This document shows, one piece after another, positions 1 through 12,816 of a stretch of 64,000 bases of DNA. The DNA is taken from positions 1,824,001 through 1,888,000 of the forward strand of contig OX359199.1 of NCBI GenBank assembly GCA_947172415.1, written 5' to 3'. The stretch is from Chondrosia reniformis. Taxonomy: Eukaryota; Porifera; Demospongiae; Chondrillida; Chondrillidae. The notes under the pieces were generated by a model. The model was not told the DNA's origin, ran no database searches, and saw nothing but the letters and a program-made list of their open reading frames with translations. Within the stretch, counting starts at the first letter, position 1. The number at the start of each line of letters is the position of its first letter. Position numbers and translations under genes: made by a program.

Positions 1-135
1 TCATAATTCATCACATGTCACTTTCTTCTATTTAAACTGGTTGTATGCCTTCCTCCTCATTTATTACTAAAGAAGATCTATGGGTCGAAACGTCCTAATA
101 ATTTGACTAATAATAAGTGATGCTCAAATTGTAAC
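1..135 (+). repeat. Family C-like fragment, GGTCGAAACGTCC motif
   Basis: Holds GAAGATCTATGGGTCGAAAC and AAGTGATGCTCAAAT, related to the 6468-6648 element. The left edge is cut by the window. The rest of 1-214 is integrin intron. Confidence 0.45.
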
Positions 136-214
136 CAATTCAAGTGCATACGTACATACATAATGTAAAAGCTTTTAATGTTGTTACATTGTTAATATAC
201 TTTGTTTTCTGCAG

Positions 215-3200
215 TATAAATGAACCATGTCGTGGTTGTGTTGGAGCCTACAGTTTTAGGCACTTTTTGCCCCTAACTAACAATGCCAGTGCATTTTCAG
301 TTAGTTGAAATGCACCATATGTACATGTAGTGATGGGCAGCTTTGATTTATTCAATACTGAATAACTCTTTACAATAGTATTGCAGCATTACTAAATATT
401 GAATATACGTACGTATACTGAAAATAACTAACTACGTATGTATACCATCCAGCCTTATGTGTACATGTACATACGTATATAAATTTGTATTATATAAAAT
501 CATTGAAGGGCAAGTTAAACTACATATCTTTTCTTAGGTGGCTGTAAATGAACGTATCATTTCAAGTAACTTGGATGCTCCCGAAGGAGGAACTGATGGT
601 CTTCTTCAAGCTGTTGTCTGCGATGATGTAAGCATGAATACAGTTTTCAATATGCTACATCTAGATGGCACAAATTACTTACTTCTAACTGCACCAAAAT
701 TACCTTTTAAGTGGTTCATCTTAAGATTTTAAGGCATCTACAGATGCAGTTGTTTTTTTCTTCTCTGGGTGGAATTCCCAGATACAGCTGTCTGGCCCAG
801 TGGAATAAAAGGAGAAAGAGAAGACTCTTGTATACTCATCAAAAGATCTCAGGCTTTTTAAGTTATTACAGAATACAGAATAGGCATAGCATGTAGGAAA
901 ATGGTGTATTAAATTATTCATTATGAAAGTGAACCTTAGGCCAACACAGTAGGAGGTGATGTTTAGTGATGGAGTGACTTCTGCCATTGAACTGTCAAAT
1001 TTAATATGTGTATATACGTACTTTCTTTGTATTTCCTACAGATAGTAGGATGGAGACCTGACCCAGCCAGGAGGCTGCTGGTCTACCTTACAGATGCTGG
1101 ATTTCACTTTGGAGCAGATGGCAAGGTACTGAAACCTCTTACAGTATGTATGTAGGTATATATATAAACTGACCCTGTATATACAGTATGTAGGTACATA
1201 TACAGTACACCCTCTATATACAGTATGTAGGTACATATACAGTACACCCTCTATATACAGTATGTAGGTACATATACAGTACACCCTCTGTATACAGTAT
1301 GTAGGTACATATACAGTACACCCTCTATATACAGTATGTAGGTACATATACAGTACACCCTCTATATACAGTATGTAGGTATACAATGTATATATCTGGG
1401 TATATATTCACATAATGAGGTTGTCATGCAAAGTCACCTAACAGTCTGTCCATTGAGTTCATTATGTCTATACAGTGGGTAACCTCACAAGTTAAAGTTT
1501 ACAGAAATGCCAAGTTTCAGGTCTATCAGGGTCTCACCACTCAATTGTATAAATTCCTTGCTTGACACTCCCTAATTAGAATTAGTAGGTGTAGGTGTAT
1601 ATGTGTACACATAATATACAAATATGGTCACATTGTAATGTGGGTTAGACAGGTATGCTGCTAATGCTATGAATATCATTAGTAACTCAAAGGTCATGCT
1701 ACTTATGGTGGTGGAGTTAAATAGAGGAAGTTAAGCCATAGTAAGTTAGGACCTGATGTCATTGAGTGAGAAACTCCTCCAATAATAGTGAAGTTAACTC
1801 TGTACTCCACCACAATGACAAAAACAACCATAGATGTCAAGAGCACACTTAAATAGTGACAGCTTAACAATATAGTCGACAGCATGGCATGGTAAACCTG
1901 TATAATAGTCACCTGAATAGAGTAGTTGCCTCCAAATTATGATCAGCTCTTAAAATCCCAGCAAAAGTAGTATAATGTACCTATAATGTAGCCACCTCTC
2001 TAATAAGGCCAGATTCAGCTGGCCCCAAGCTGACCACATTAGCCTATGCTACAGTATAGTAGAAGCCTAAGTACATATAATGTATTATGTAAGGATCAAG
2101 AGTGTCACAGATGTACGTACGTATCTATGATGTACATGTCTGACCCAGTGGAGAAGAAGATGAAAGCAGAGAAAAGAAGGAAGAAAAGACTCCTGTATCT
2201 TCATCCAAAGCTCTCTTCAGGTTTAGTTCCCCTATAGGCTCTTTTACAGAATAGGCATAGCATGTAGGAAAATGGTATCTTAGATTTTTCATACATATTT
2301 ACTGTTAGTTGTTTGCCTTGATTACAAACACGCATTAACAGTAGCACCTGCCCTTACTGTTTCACTAGATTGGTGGTGCAGTTCACCCTCACGATGGTCA
2401 GTGTCATTTGAACTTGGCAGAGGAAGGATATCATGAATACGCTCAAGACTCTCTGAGACTTGTAAGTTGAAATATTGACTTTGATCACAAACAGATTGTG
2501 GAATGAAGGGAGGTGAATTATGATGACATACGTACATTGGAGCCATCTACCTACCATCGACAGCTGTTTAACGAGGGGATTGGATAATAATTGCCTATTG
2601 TGCACCTAATATGATTTAGAGGAGCTTCAGCAACACCAATTTGTACCTTTAAATACTGTAAATCCCTTTATTTAAGCGGAACTAAAAGTTAGTGAAACTG
2701 GATTTTACCCCTACATAGTGGAATTTAATATTAGCGACTTGCAAAATGCATGGAAGTTTTGTTAGTTAATTGCAGTAATAAATAATTACAGTAGTACTCT
2801 ATTTAGTAGTAATACTATATTTAGCAAACTCTAATTTTAGTGGTAAATGTCAAATCGCTAATATAGCTAAATTTAAAAGCACGCTAATAATAAGGGATTT
2901 ACAGTAGATCAATACTTACAAATACATTATGGGATATATGTTCCAATAAAGTAACTTTCTTTCACCAAGTGTAGTGAAAGGAACATGCATACATACGTAT
3001 ATCAGATTGCTGTTATTACATTATACATACTGTATATACGTACTTATATTCATTAGCTACGTATGCTTAGTATCCACAGGAATGAGGCTTTCAGCCTCGT
3101 TATAATTATACTATATGTATGTGCAGATGTCAATACATTTACTATGTTACCTGTAGGATTATCCCTCGGTGGCAATGGTTAACTCTGTAATGTTGGAGCG

Positions 3201-6200
3201 TGGAGTATCTCCAGTGTTTCTAGTCACCTCAAGACGGCAGAGCTTGTACAGAGTGAGTTGCTGTATCTCCTCAGCTCTGGTAGATATGTATGCTCTGTGC
3301 TCGAATACTAGGAACCAGTATCATCTATTTGTGTGTAGACCTTGAGAAGCGTTTTAGACAATGCCGTTGTTGGAACACTCAGCAGTGATTCAAGTAACTT
3401 GGTGGATGCCCTGAGAAAAGCATACAATGTTAGTTACAGTGATGCTTGTATACAATACCATGTTGTTTACTTCCCATCATTCTAGTAAACATATATACCA
3501 TGTTGTTTACTTCCCATCAAACTAGTAAACATAAATACCATGTTGTTTACTTCCCATCATACTAGTAAACATATATACCATGTTGTTTACTTCCCATCAA
3601 ACTAGTAAACATAAATACCATGTTGTTTACTTCCAATCAAACTAGTAAACATAAATATAGAATGGACTAGCATACTTGTAACTTTCCTTGACCCAGGAAC
3701 TGGTGTCCACTATAAGATTGATAGCAGATCCAATTCCTGGTGTTAGTGTTGAGTTCAGTGCAAAAAGTTGTGGTAGAGGAATAACTTTGCCCAATGGTGT
3801 GTGTTCTAATTTGGAGGTGGGAAATGAAGTAAGTTTGTTGTTATGTACAATATATACGTATGTATGTACATGTATGTACGTATATGCTTGTGACTTTTAG
3901 AAAAATCAGTTTTTGGCTCCATAATATCTGTAGGTAACAATTACAGCACAAATAACTGTGACTGAATGCACACCAGAACTAATTAGTGGAACAAGGTGAG
4001 CAAGAAGACTGAATGTGTCTCTTCCTAATTTGGGCTTCCTTAGCTAACCACTCTTTGTCTTCTGAAATCAGAGATTTGGAATGGTGTAGCATTCCTCTTT
4101 AGTCACACCTATCACCAGTTACATACCCCCAGGAACAGAATATGTAACCATGACATATTGCTCTATTTGTAGAGTACAGTATCAATGATTGGATTATATA
4201 TACTACACCTTTATGTAAATACTCTAATGCAATTGGACATGCAATTACTTATAATTTGCAAGTAATAGGATACTTGCATTGGGTCTTTCTATTGTGGTTG
4301 ACCTGCAGACATCTGTCTTATTTTAAATACTAACCTGTATGTCTGGAAACTCCCTGTTACACTTGGAGAGAAATGCGTAGGTACAGTAGGTAGTTTTGAT
4401 GAGTTATTGGTTAGTTTTGTACTGTAAGTGTAGAAAGGATACAACTCTATGTTTATGTGAAACATTACCATGCATCATAGGAATGACCATATAAGGTAAT
4501 TTTTTTCTTTTAGTATGTGTATATACATATATAGAAAGGTACCTACGTATATTAATTTTATAAGTACTTCCTTTTTCATAAATACTTGCTCAGTGATAAT
4601 TTTATAAACACTTCCTTTTATAACTACGTAGTCTTACCATAAGAAACAGCCTTTTTGGGCAGGTAAAAGTGAACATTGAAGGCATCTGTAATTGTCCCTG
4701 TGAAATGAATGTGGTAAGTTAGGAATCAACTCATTTCAAGTAGAACACACAGACCTTGCGTCACACTGATGGTTTACTGATAGCCATAGTGACAAAGCAT
4801 GTGATAGGCAAAACATTTGACAATTTATTGACTTGTTTAATAAGCACTAAATTCCAGAATCATGTCAAAGAATTTCCATATAGTCATAATGATGTATATA
4901 GATAATATGCATACATGCCCACAATAAATGAAAAATCTAAGATACCATTTTCCTACATGCTATATGCCTATTCTGTAAAAAGAGCCTATAGGGGAACTAA
5001 ACCTAAAGAGAGCTTTAGATGAAGATACAGGAGTCTTTTCTTCCTTCTTTTCCCTTCTTTCATCTTCTTCTCCACTGGGTCAGACAGCCGTTTCTGGGAA
5101 TTCCACCCTTCATCAGTGATCCTGGGAGTCTTTGTCTTTTTCTTTATCTTGATCTTCTGTGAATCCTTGGCTCACTATGCTAAATCTAGGGGCCTTATAT
5201 ACACTATTTTGGCGCCAAAAGTTAAATAAGGTGCCTATTGCATAACTGCAAACTTTTAGCCTGAAAACTGGAGAAGTCACTACATATTCTGGAATACCTA
5301 ATTAGTTGTGAAATAAAGACACCATAGGTAAATGTAATGTGTACAGCTACAATTTGGCATACAATGACTGCGAATTACAGTTAGGCATACAATGACTTCG
5401 AGTTACTGTATGATGAAGGAAGTCATCCTGGTACATGATAACACTTTGAAACTTTGAATGTCTATATTTAGATGGAGAATAGCACTTTCTGTTCCAATGA
5501 AGGTAACCTGACCTGTGGACTCTGTATCTGTAACGAAGGAAGGTAAGCCGTTACGCACTAGTTAGTCAAGTTCCTTTTTAGTATAACTAACTTTAGAGTG
5601 ACTATACAGATTTTCCACCTGTATTATGACAAGGAACAATACTAATATAACTATAACATACATAAGCCTTCAGAGGGACTATAAAGATTTTCCACCTGTA
5701 TTATGACAAGGAACAATACTGTTTTTTCAAAGGCACACATTCCAAAATTCTGCCCACATAGTTAAGGGTCATGTACATATACCTCTTCTTGGGTACAAAT
5801 ATTATCTACTTTCCTACGTGGTAAATGTACCTGTTTAGGAGGGCCTGCTTAATATTATTTATTCATTTGTTTGTTAATTTTAAGAGATGAATGTACTGTA
5901 TGAATATCACTTCATTATACAGTATGTTTGTGTATTCATCTTGATTGACCAATCTGTATATAACAACAGGTTGGGTGACACTTGTGAGTGTAATGCTGCA
6001 GGAAAGGTGACTGATGGAGATCAAGGCGTTTTGAGATGCAGGTTAGCAGCACATACAACTACCTTTACAATTCAGATTGACAGTAAATGTATAGTAATTA
6101 GATATTTCAACAAGAAGGCTCCATCAGCTAGAGTTGCTGGTCTCCTGGGTGTCCCGACTAATTACATATGTACGTAGTTAAAGAAGAAAAAACAAACACA

Positions 6201-9200
6201 CAACGTTATTCTGGAGTTACTTCAACAGAGTCCAGAAATGACAGTGACCCCAATGAGTTATGACACCTGGATAACCATCAACCATTCTCTGTTTCCCCAA
6301 TAGGTTGGGACGTGGAGATAAAGAGTGTTCAGGCCTTGGGGTTGCTGGAGAGTGTAACTGTGGAGTGTGCACATGTTTTGAGAATGTCATACCTGATGTA
6401 AGTCTCTTACCTACAATAAATGTACACATGAAAGAGTAGGGGATATTTGAACATTGGACTGGAAGATGGTTTATTGAGCATCACTTGATCAGCAACATAA
6501 ATTTAGTGATGTTAAATATTCATTTTTATGTCACCCCTGGTGCCACTGGCTTTGTAACCTCTCCTCGTCACTGCTGATGAAGACCTCCGCATTGAAACGT
6601 CCAGTAAACTCATTGAATTTATGTTGTTGATGCTCAACAAATCATTATTGGATATTGTTATGATCATTGTGATCGTGAGATCATATTGAAAATGAAATGC
6701 ATAACTGTGAATTGGATTTGATTCGCCTTATTGTCATCAGGGACTTATTACTATTATATAATCTAAATACATAGGACTAATTATATATTTACGTATACTG
6801 AATAAGTCTCATGTTTTTAAGTTTGCATTCACAGATACCTGGTTCTAAATACTTTGGTGAAGTCTGCGAATGCAACAATTTTGAATGCGGTAGAGACAGT
6901 AGAGGTTTATTGTGCAGTGATAATGGTCAGTGTGGATGTAATCGAACCTGTATCTGCAATGAAGGATTCAGTGGTGATATCTGTGAATGCAGACCAGAGA
7001 CAGAATGTGTCAACATAAGGAACAATGTAAGTATACTCCCAATTTAGTTATTTGAATTCCTAAATACCGGATATCCAGAATCTTCTACATACATGCACTT
7101 GTAATTTCAAAAGGTCATCTACATACTTCTAAAGGAGTAATCTTGCATGTGATGGTTGCCAGTATAGTGTATTCATACATAAAATAGATTCTCATTATGT
7201 AAACACAAGTTCATAAACACATGAAAAATCTAAGATACCATTTTCCTATATGCTATGCCTATTCTGTAAAAGAGCCTATAGGGGAACTAAACCTGAAGAG
7301 AGCTTTGGATGAAGCCAGGAGTCTTTTCTTCCTTCTTTTCCCTTCTTTCATCTTCTTCTCCACTGGGTCTTATTATGTATTAATATTATGTAAATTAGCA
7401 TTAGATACTGCATCACTGATAGTCTCACATTTAAAAACACTTAGGATGAACTACCTTGTACGGATATGGAGCATGGAATATGTGATTGTGGCATATGCAG
7501 GTGCAATGAAGGTTACATTGGAGACTACTGTGAAACATGTACCACCTCTGAGGTTAGCATATTCTATTCCGTCTCCTTTTGATTAGGTTTCTGTTGAATG
7601 TGGCTATTATTAATTACTTTTCTAATTTATATATATACAAAGGACATAAATCTAACACCTTAGAAGACCGTATGTGCATACATGAATAATAGTATCAATG
7701 GATATCGTTTTTAATTACAATGAATTAAGAGCTAATATACAACATACAGATAAAAATGCATGTACAGTACGTGCCACAGAAAGGTAACGATAATCTCGTT
7801 TAGCAGTTATTTTTAACGTTTAACGTTCCTCGCTTAACAAATCTTTTAATGGTTAGCCTCTTCGAGAATGTTGGTTAACCTTGTACCGTATATCAGGAAT
7901 CGATTGCAAGGGTAGTGGATTGCGATTTATCAAAATTACAGATAAAGTAAACATTGTGGTTAAAGAATATGGGATAAAGCTTAAGATGTACGGACTAGTA
8001 AATGGAATTACTGAGGTGTCAAATTTATTCGTATTGGTAAGATTTCAGATATGGGCAAAATTTGCAATCTCACTTTCTCTAGACACATGTATTCAATTCC
8101 CGATATACGGTATATAACTACTTATGGAAAAATGATACCTCTTTCATAAGAAAAGTCACTCCAATAACAATTTGTGACAAGTTTGCTTTTTATTTAGACC
8201 TGCGGAGCTGAAGATTGCCAACGATTTGAGCAGTGTCTCAGTTGTTTCTCAGTTGTAGATGGTTCAGTTAGGCGCGGTAATGAAGAATGTCTGGCCAGTT
8301 GCTCAAGTATAAATGCTACCATTGCTGCTGAGGGCATTTCCAGCCAACCAGACAATACCTTTGAATGCATCAGTGTGACAGCTGGAGAGCTGTGCAATGA
8401 TATAACATATCATGTTAGGCCTGACCCGAGTGGATCTTTTGACATCTTTGTAGAGAATACTCCAAGAACTGGTAAGTACAAAGCTAAACCTTCATTAGGA
8501 AAGTAGAGCTGATTTACGTAATCCTATGTACTTTATGTATTCATACCCACATGAGATACTGTTTTTTTTTCTCTTTTCCTTATTCCAGTTTGTCAGACTC
8601 CTATTCCCGCCTGGTTAATAGCTGTTCCCATAGTAGTTGGACTCCTTGTCTTAGGAATTTTAGCTATCATTATTGCCAAGCTTATCCTCTTCTTGCTGGT
8701 AAGTACTTGTATGCTGAAGTGACACTACCTATAGGTTACTATATAAGAAGTTTAAGTTTAATGTAAGAAATGTGTATTCATGAAACTTTGTAAGCAAAAA
8801 AGACAGTTTTCTCTCATATGTACATACGTGGTTGTGTATTTTTAAACAAAATTTCCATTTTACACTTAACATAATACATTTCCCATTTACCTCCTTAAAC
8901 ATATGTACGTATGACCTACAGTTGCCACTATGCACCATAATATACAGATTATTTGTCACCTCCTTTTGAGATCCTTTCAACAAATTAGCTGACAATATGT
9001 TCTAGTCTTTTGTGGAATCGTCTTTCTATTAATATCTCTGCAATTAATAACTGGGACAAAAATATAGTGCTATATGTATATCCCATTTTTAGACAGTTGC
9101 ATTTCAAATTATTAATGCTACATCTGTCTTGATTACAGGAGCGATATGAATACAAACAGTTTAAAAATGAAGTGGCCAAAAGCCAGTTTTCTCAAGTAAG

Positions 9201-10868
9201 ATGCGATCTTAGCTATGTCTATGATTCAATAACTGAAGTTTTGTGTACCATTGTGCTAGTCCCTAAGTTAACATAAGTTAGGCTTAGTATGGTTTTCCAA
9301 TGAATTAGGTAGAGATTTTGTTTTGCGTCATTGCATATACACATGATCATTGATATTTCCTAAACCTATTGGACCTTGAGCTCTAAACAGCAATTGTTTT
9401 GAAACCCTAAGCCATCTAAACAGAATTGTGGTAGTATTGCATTGTGATGTAACCATGCAGTTTATTTAGTGTAAGTTAATAGGTTACTGGCAAATATGTA
9501 CATTAAATAATGTGTTAAATTGACCCTTCTGTGATTGTTTTAAAATAAACTTCAAATTACTCCAATGGTAGTCTTGGAACACACTATTAATGCTTTCCAG
9601 ATAAGTGCAGCACAATAGACTATAATTTATTACATCTTGTTTCCTATATTGATAATTCAACCAAACTCTATTTCAGGACTTTTTTCGGACGCTAACTTTC
9701 ATCCATCTTCTTGACCTTAGCACACCAATTGACTGCTGTACAAAATACGCATATAGGAGTTTCTCCTCAACAGAGAGGTTGACTAGCGTCGATTTATGAC
9801 TCGTTGCATGCCTCGTGTCCCCTTTTCTTCATTCCAATAGAACTCCAAATGAATATACTGTAGGGTATCCATTTTATGTATGTATGTACTGTACATACTT
9901 ACATGCATACTGTAATAAATGTGAGATGTTGTATGTATATGTATCTGTACTGTATTAAGTGACCCAATTCTGCAAGTACCAGTACCATATAGTTACAATT
10001 TTTTAAACTGTTTTTTTTTTATGTCTAATGATTTTTCAGAGTAACAATCCTTTGTACAAAAGTGCTCATCAGGAATTCAACAATCCAGCTTATGGTGGTG
10101 CTTACTAATTTCATTTAGTTTAATTGTATATATTTGACTAGATTGTCCAATAAGTCATGTACGTACGTATTCTATACAGTGTATATATTTATGTAGTTTT
10201 TAGCTACATATTGAACACTATATATTCATTATTCACATGTATGTATGTCACTATTACGTATGTAAACGTATAAAAATGAATTCAATTGTGCTTGATAGAA
10301 ATATTATTATGGAGCATGTTGGAGTGGTAGATTTTACAACTTTACATTTGTAGTTAATTAGTAAACAGTTTATAAATTACTAGACACATACAGACATAGA
10401 GATGACAGTCCACATCACTGTAATGTACATACAGTGTATATAACGTGATGTAACTTTTAACTTACAATAAGGACTACAACCAAATATAACTTCCCCCCGG
10501 TGCATGGATTACAACCAAATATCGCTTTCCCTCAAGGACTACAACCGAATATCACTTTTCCTCAAGGACTACAACCGAATATCACTTTTCCTCAAGGACT
10601 ACAACCGAATATCACTTTCCCTCAAGGACTACAACCAAATATCACTTTCCCTCAAGGACTACAACCGAATATCACTTTCCCTCAAGGACTACAACCAAAT
10701 ATCACTTTTCCTCAAGGACTACAACCGAATATCACTTTCCCTGGTGGATTACAACACAATAAGATGTAACATGACATATACATGATTTCTATTTCCATAT
10801 AGACTAACAACCCTATTTACCATCAAGCAAATCAAACCATTGCCAATCCAGCTTATGAAGCCACTTAG
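215..10868 (+). CDS. ITGB: Integrin beta subunit, 3' part (5' exons lie before the window)
   Basis: Exons by translation and splice phase: 215-299, 538-627, 1042-1125, 2369-2461, 3157-3252, 3339-3428, 3697-3828, 3934-3995, 4650-4713, 5472-5542, 5970-6041, 6304-6397, 6835-7026, 7445-7552, 8198-8471, 8589-8698, 9139-9195, then either 10040-10108 or 10803-10868. All phases join without a stop. The first exons are the second half of the beta-I domain: NLDAPEGG keeps the metal-site Asp, Pro and Glu, followed by GWRPDPARRLLVYLTDAGFH. Next come hybrid-domain strands, four cysteine-rich I-EGF modules (about 4650-7552), a beta-tail domain (8198-8471), one transmembrane helix (8589-8698) and a tail containing ERYEYKQFKNEVAK and two NPxY motifs. 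The protein should pair with an alpha chain at the plasma membrane and bind talin/kindlin-type adaptors. Signal peptide, PSI domain and the MIDAS DxSxS motif are not in the window. Family assignment is very secure; the class of beta subunit is not assigned. Confidence 0.95.
711..752 (+). repeat. Foldback element family B, left-end fragment
   Basis: GTGGTTCATCTTAAG and GGCATCTACAGATGCAG match the left inverted arm of the family. Confidence 0.55.
763..910 (+). repeat. Retrozyme-like element family A, copy 1 (5' truncated)
   Basis: Shares GGTGGAATTCCCAG, GTCTGGCCCAGTGG and the 3' arm (CATGTAGGAAAATGG ... ATTATTCAT) with the full copies. Integrin intron, directly after a family B fragment. Confidence 0.75.
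1187..1385. repeat. 37-bp minisatellite, about 5 copies
   Basis: Unit begins GTATGTAGGTACATATACAG and ends ACCCTCTATATACA; integrin intron just after exon 1042-1125. Confidence 0.85.
2136..2300 (+). repeat. Retrozyme-like element family A, copy 2, starting at the ribozyme cut site
   Basis: Homology begins at TGTCTGACCCAGTGG, within a few bases of the predicted cleavage position, and runs to the common 3' arm. Confidence 0.75.
2656..2907. mobile_element. MITE with CTGTAAATCCCTTTATT terminal inverted repeats
   Basis: Left CTGTAAATCCCTTTATTTAA and right TAATAAGGGATTTACAG are inverted and flanked by TA on both sides. About 250 bp, non-coding. Confidence 0.7.
3458..3658. repeat. 40-bp minisatellite, about 5 copies
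   Basis: Unit contains ATACCATGTTGTTTACTTCC and ACTAGTAAAC; each unit carries its own GTTTACT/AGTAAAC inverted pair. Integrin intron. Confidence 0.85.
4928..5215 (-). repeat. Retrozyme-like element family A, copy 3, near full length
   Basis: Reverse strand holds the hammerhead-like core at about 5077-5122 (CTGATGA, then GAAAC, then GTC followed by TGACCC) and both flanking arms. Integrin intron. Confidence 0.8.
6468..6648 (+). repeat. Inverted-repeat element family C with CTGATGA...GAAACGTCC centre
   Basis: Left GGTTTATTGAGCATCA and right TGATGCTCAACAAATC are inverted. The centre CTGATGAAGACCTCC ... GAAACGTCC resembles hammerhead motifs of Penelope-like elements. Confidence 0.6.
7222..7369 (-). 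repeat. Retrozyme-like element family A, copy 4, starting at the cut site
   Basis: On the minus strand the copy begins GACCCAGTGG, one base after the predicted cleavage point, and ends at the common 3' arm. Confidence 0.78.
7884..8113. mobile_element. MITE with CCGTATATCAGGAAT inverted ends
   Basis: Left CCGTATATCAGGAATCG and right ATTCCCGATATACGG are inverted. About 230 bp. Integrin intron. Confidence 0.68.
10040..10108 (+). CDS. Integrin beta alternative terminal exon A
   Basis: A phase-0 exon after the acceptor ATTTTTCAG. It encodes SNNPLYKSAHQEFNNPAYGGAY and a stop, with two NPxY motifs (NPLY, NPAY). It joins in frame to the donor after 9195. Using it gives the proximal isoform, whose 3' UTR would run into the 30-bp minisatellite that follows. 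Confidence 0.88.
   Translation, partial: SNNPLYKSAHQEFNNPAYGGAY
10470..10770. repeat. 30-bp minisatellite between the alternative integrin last exons, about 10 copies
   Basis: Unit GGACTACAACCGAATATCAC plus TTTCCCTCAA. It is intron for the distal isoform and 3' UTR for the proximal one. Confidence 0.88.
10803..10868 (+). CDS. Integrin beta alternative terminal exon B
   Basis: A second phase-0 exon after an ATATAG acceptor. It encodes TNNPIYHQANQTIANPAYEAT and a stop. It has the same TNNP/SNNP start, the same spacing of two NPxY motifs and nearly the same length as exon A, so the two look like a tandem exon duplication. It is compatible only with the 9195 donor and would replace exon A. Expression was not testable. 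Confidence 0.82.
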   Translation, partial: TNNPIYHQANQTIANPAYEAT

Positions 10869-10914
10869 GGAGAAAAAATTAAATAGACAATTTTGCCTAT
10901 GTTATGCTGTACAC

Positions 10915-11165
10915 AATATAATGCTGTAAATACATAATACATACGTAATAATGCTGTAAATACATAATACATACGTAATAATGCTGTAAATACATAATAC
11001 ATACGTAATAATGCTGTATATACATAATACATACGTAATAATGCTGTATATACATAATACATACGTAATAATGCTGTATATACATAATACATACGTAATA
11101 ATGCTGTAAATACATAATACATACGTAATAATGCTGTATATACATAATACATACGTAATAATGCT
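10915..11165. repeat. 30-bp minisatellite after integrin exon B, about 8 copies
   Basis: Unit AATGCTGTAAATACATAATA plus CATACGTAAT, beginning about 50 bp after the exon B stop. Confidence 0.88.
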
Positions 11166-12816
11166 ATTATGCAGCTAAAAGGTGCGTGGATGTGTTTATC
11201 TTAAAATCAGCATGCGCCTTGTATGCACTGTATGCATGAAATATGAAAACAAACATAATATATTAACTTCTTCCTACGTATATACATGAGTATATATTAA
11301 TTATATATTTCTAAAGAAATATATGCAGGTCCTGATCACTGCTCTGTTTAAACTTTGTAACTATAAAGTTTTCTTTCCCTTTATGTATTTCGGAAATCAA
11401 TTATTGTTTCATTTATATTTTCTGATGGCAAGCAAACATGCTACATGCATAATTAATGTTTAAATGCTTGACTTCCTTTTCTTCTTTTTTGTTTACTCTT
11501 TTCTTTTTCACCTTAATTCTTTCTTCCTTTTTCTTTGTGTATTCCTCTTTACTTATATAGCTGCAATCGACAATTTTTGAGCAATAGCAGTCAAACAAAC
11601 AATAATAAAATGATTTCTAAGATGTTTTAACCACGTGGGTCTTCATCAGTTATATATATACAATAGAACAAGTTTAAATCAATTGGGTGTATTTATAGTA
11701 AATAAGGTGATGATGTCAAAATAAGATTAATGAGTGGTTAAATGAAGAAATAATGAATAGGACATGACAATCATAACATATTCATTCTGCATGATTGTTA
11801 GGGTGGAGGATTCCACACTGTAGGTAGTTGCATACCGCACTGTCCAAGTTCATCACTCCACCACTGGTCTTAATCCATATTTATATATGGCTTCCATGAT
11901 TCTTCTCTGGGTGTATAGTACTCTTAACTCTAGATCTGGCATTGTCCCAGTTAATCTCATGCTGGGTTTCATGGGCATGAACAACAATGCCTTTGTTAGA
12001 ATCACCACTCCTCACTGCTTGCTTGTGCTCCCTAAGTCTCTTATTCTCCGGAGTACACATGCAGAATGCATCTTTCTTTTTCTTTTTTCTTTTTCCTTTT
12101 CAGGCTCCTTTTGTTCTCTTTTTCCTTTTTCCTTTCTCCTTTTTCATTTTACTCCTTTTTTCTCTTTTTTCGTTTTACCTTCTCCTATTTTTTCTTACAA
12201 CACGAACACGAATGATATTATGATACATATCTATGTTCTGCAACGTTGCCGCAATCCAAGGGACGTACGTGGCCATGGGCTAGCGCTGGCCATTGGATTT
12301 ATACTTGTTATGCAATGCTTACATAGATGTAAGCATTTGTGATGGGTTATACTTTAATGTAAGTCATATTATACCAATCTCATTATGAATTCATCATCGA
12401 TTGTATATAATCACTGCAAAATGATCATTTTTTGCTTGACAATTCTGAAATTACACTTTGTGAACATCAATTGTGTAAGAAGCACATTGAAACATGTTTT
12501 GACAGCTAGTAAGTGCACTCCAAACATAAATCAAATGCACCAAAAAACTACTCAGAGAGTACCACGTATTTAACTTCCTAATACATGCATGTACTGTACG
12601 TATTTACCTTAATATGTGTCTGTAATAATCACATGCACAAGCACTGGAAGATTGATATAGTACTATACTCTTTACTGCTTTCCTTTTGATAGACATGTAA
12701 ATATGTCGAGAAGTTGATCCTCAAAATATATTTGGATACAATAATTTCTGTCCATATTATGAAATTAAAATAAAATGAAAGTGAGGTAGCCTCCTTAAAA
12801 GTAAATTAATTTCCAG
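11166..12816. other. Intergenic, tail-to-tail, between integrin and DEX1-like genes
   Basis: Contains the Penelope-like remnant and pyrimidine-rich tracts (11460-11545, 12070-12200). No other gene seen. Confidence 0.6.
11605..12065 (-). mobile_element. Penelope-like retroelement remnant (GIY-YIG part and 3' end)
   Basis: The minus strand near 12040-11890 reads REHKQAVRSGDSNKGIVVHA and HETQHEINWDNARSRV, typical of the GIY-YIG endonuclease region that follows reverse transcriptase in Penelope-like elements. The 3' end near 11650-11605 carries CTGATGAAGACCCACGTGG, again hammerhead-like. The copy is 5' truncated and broken; no reverse transcriptase is visible here. Confidence 0.65.

Noticed and set aside
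8194-8397. Minus-strand 67-codon frame
   Set aside because: Antisense shadow of the integrin beta-tail exon.
10500-10785. Plus-strand repeat frame GLQPNITFPQ
   Set aside because: Two frames are open equally; it lies between splice sites of the integrin and has no phase-compatible junction.
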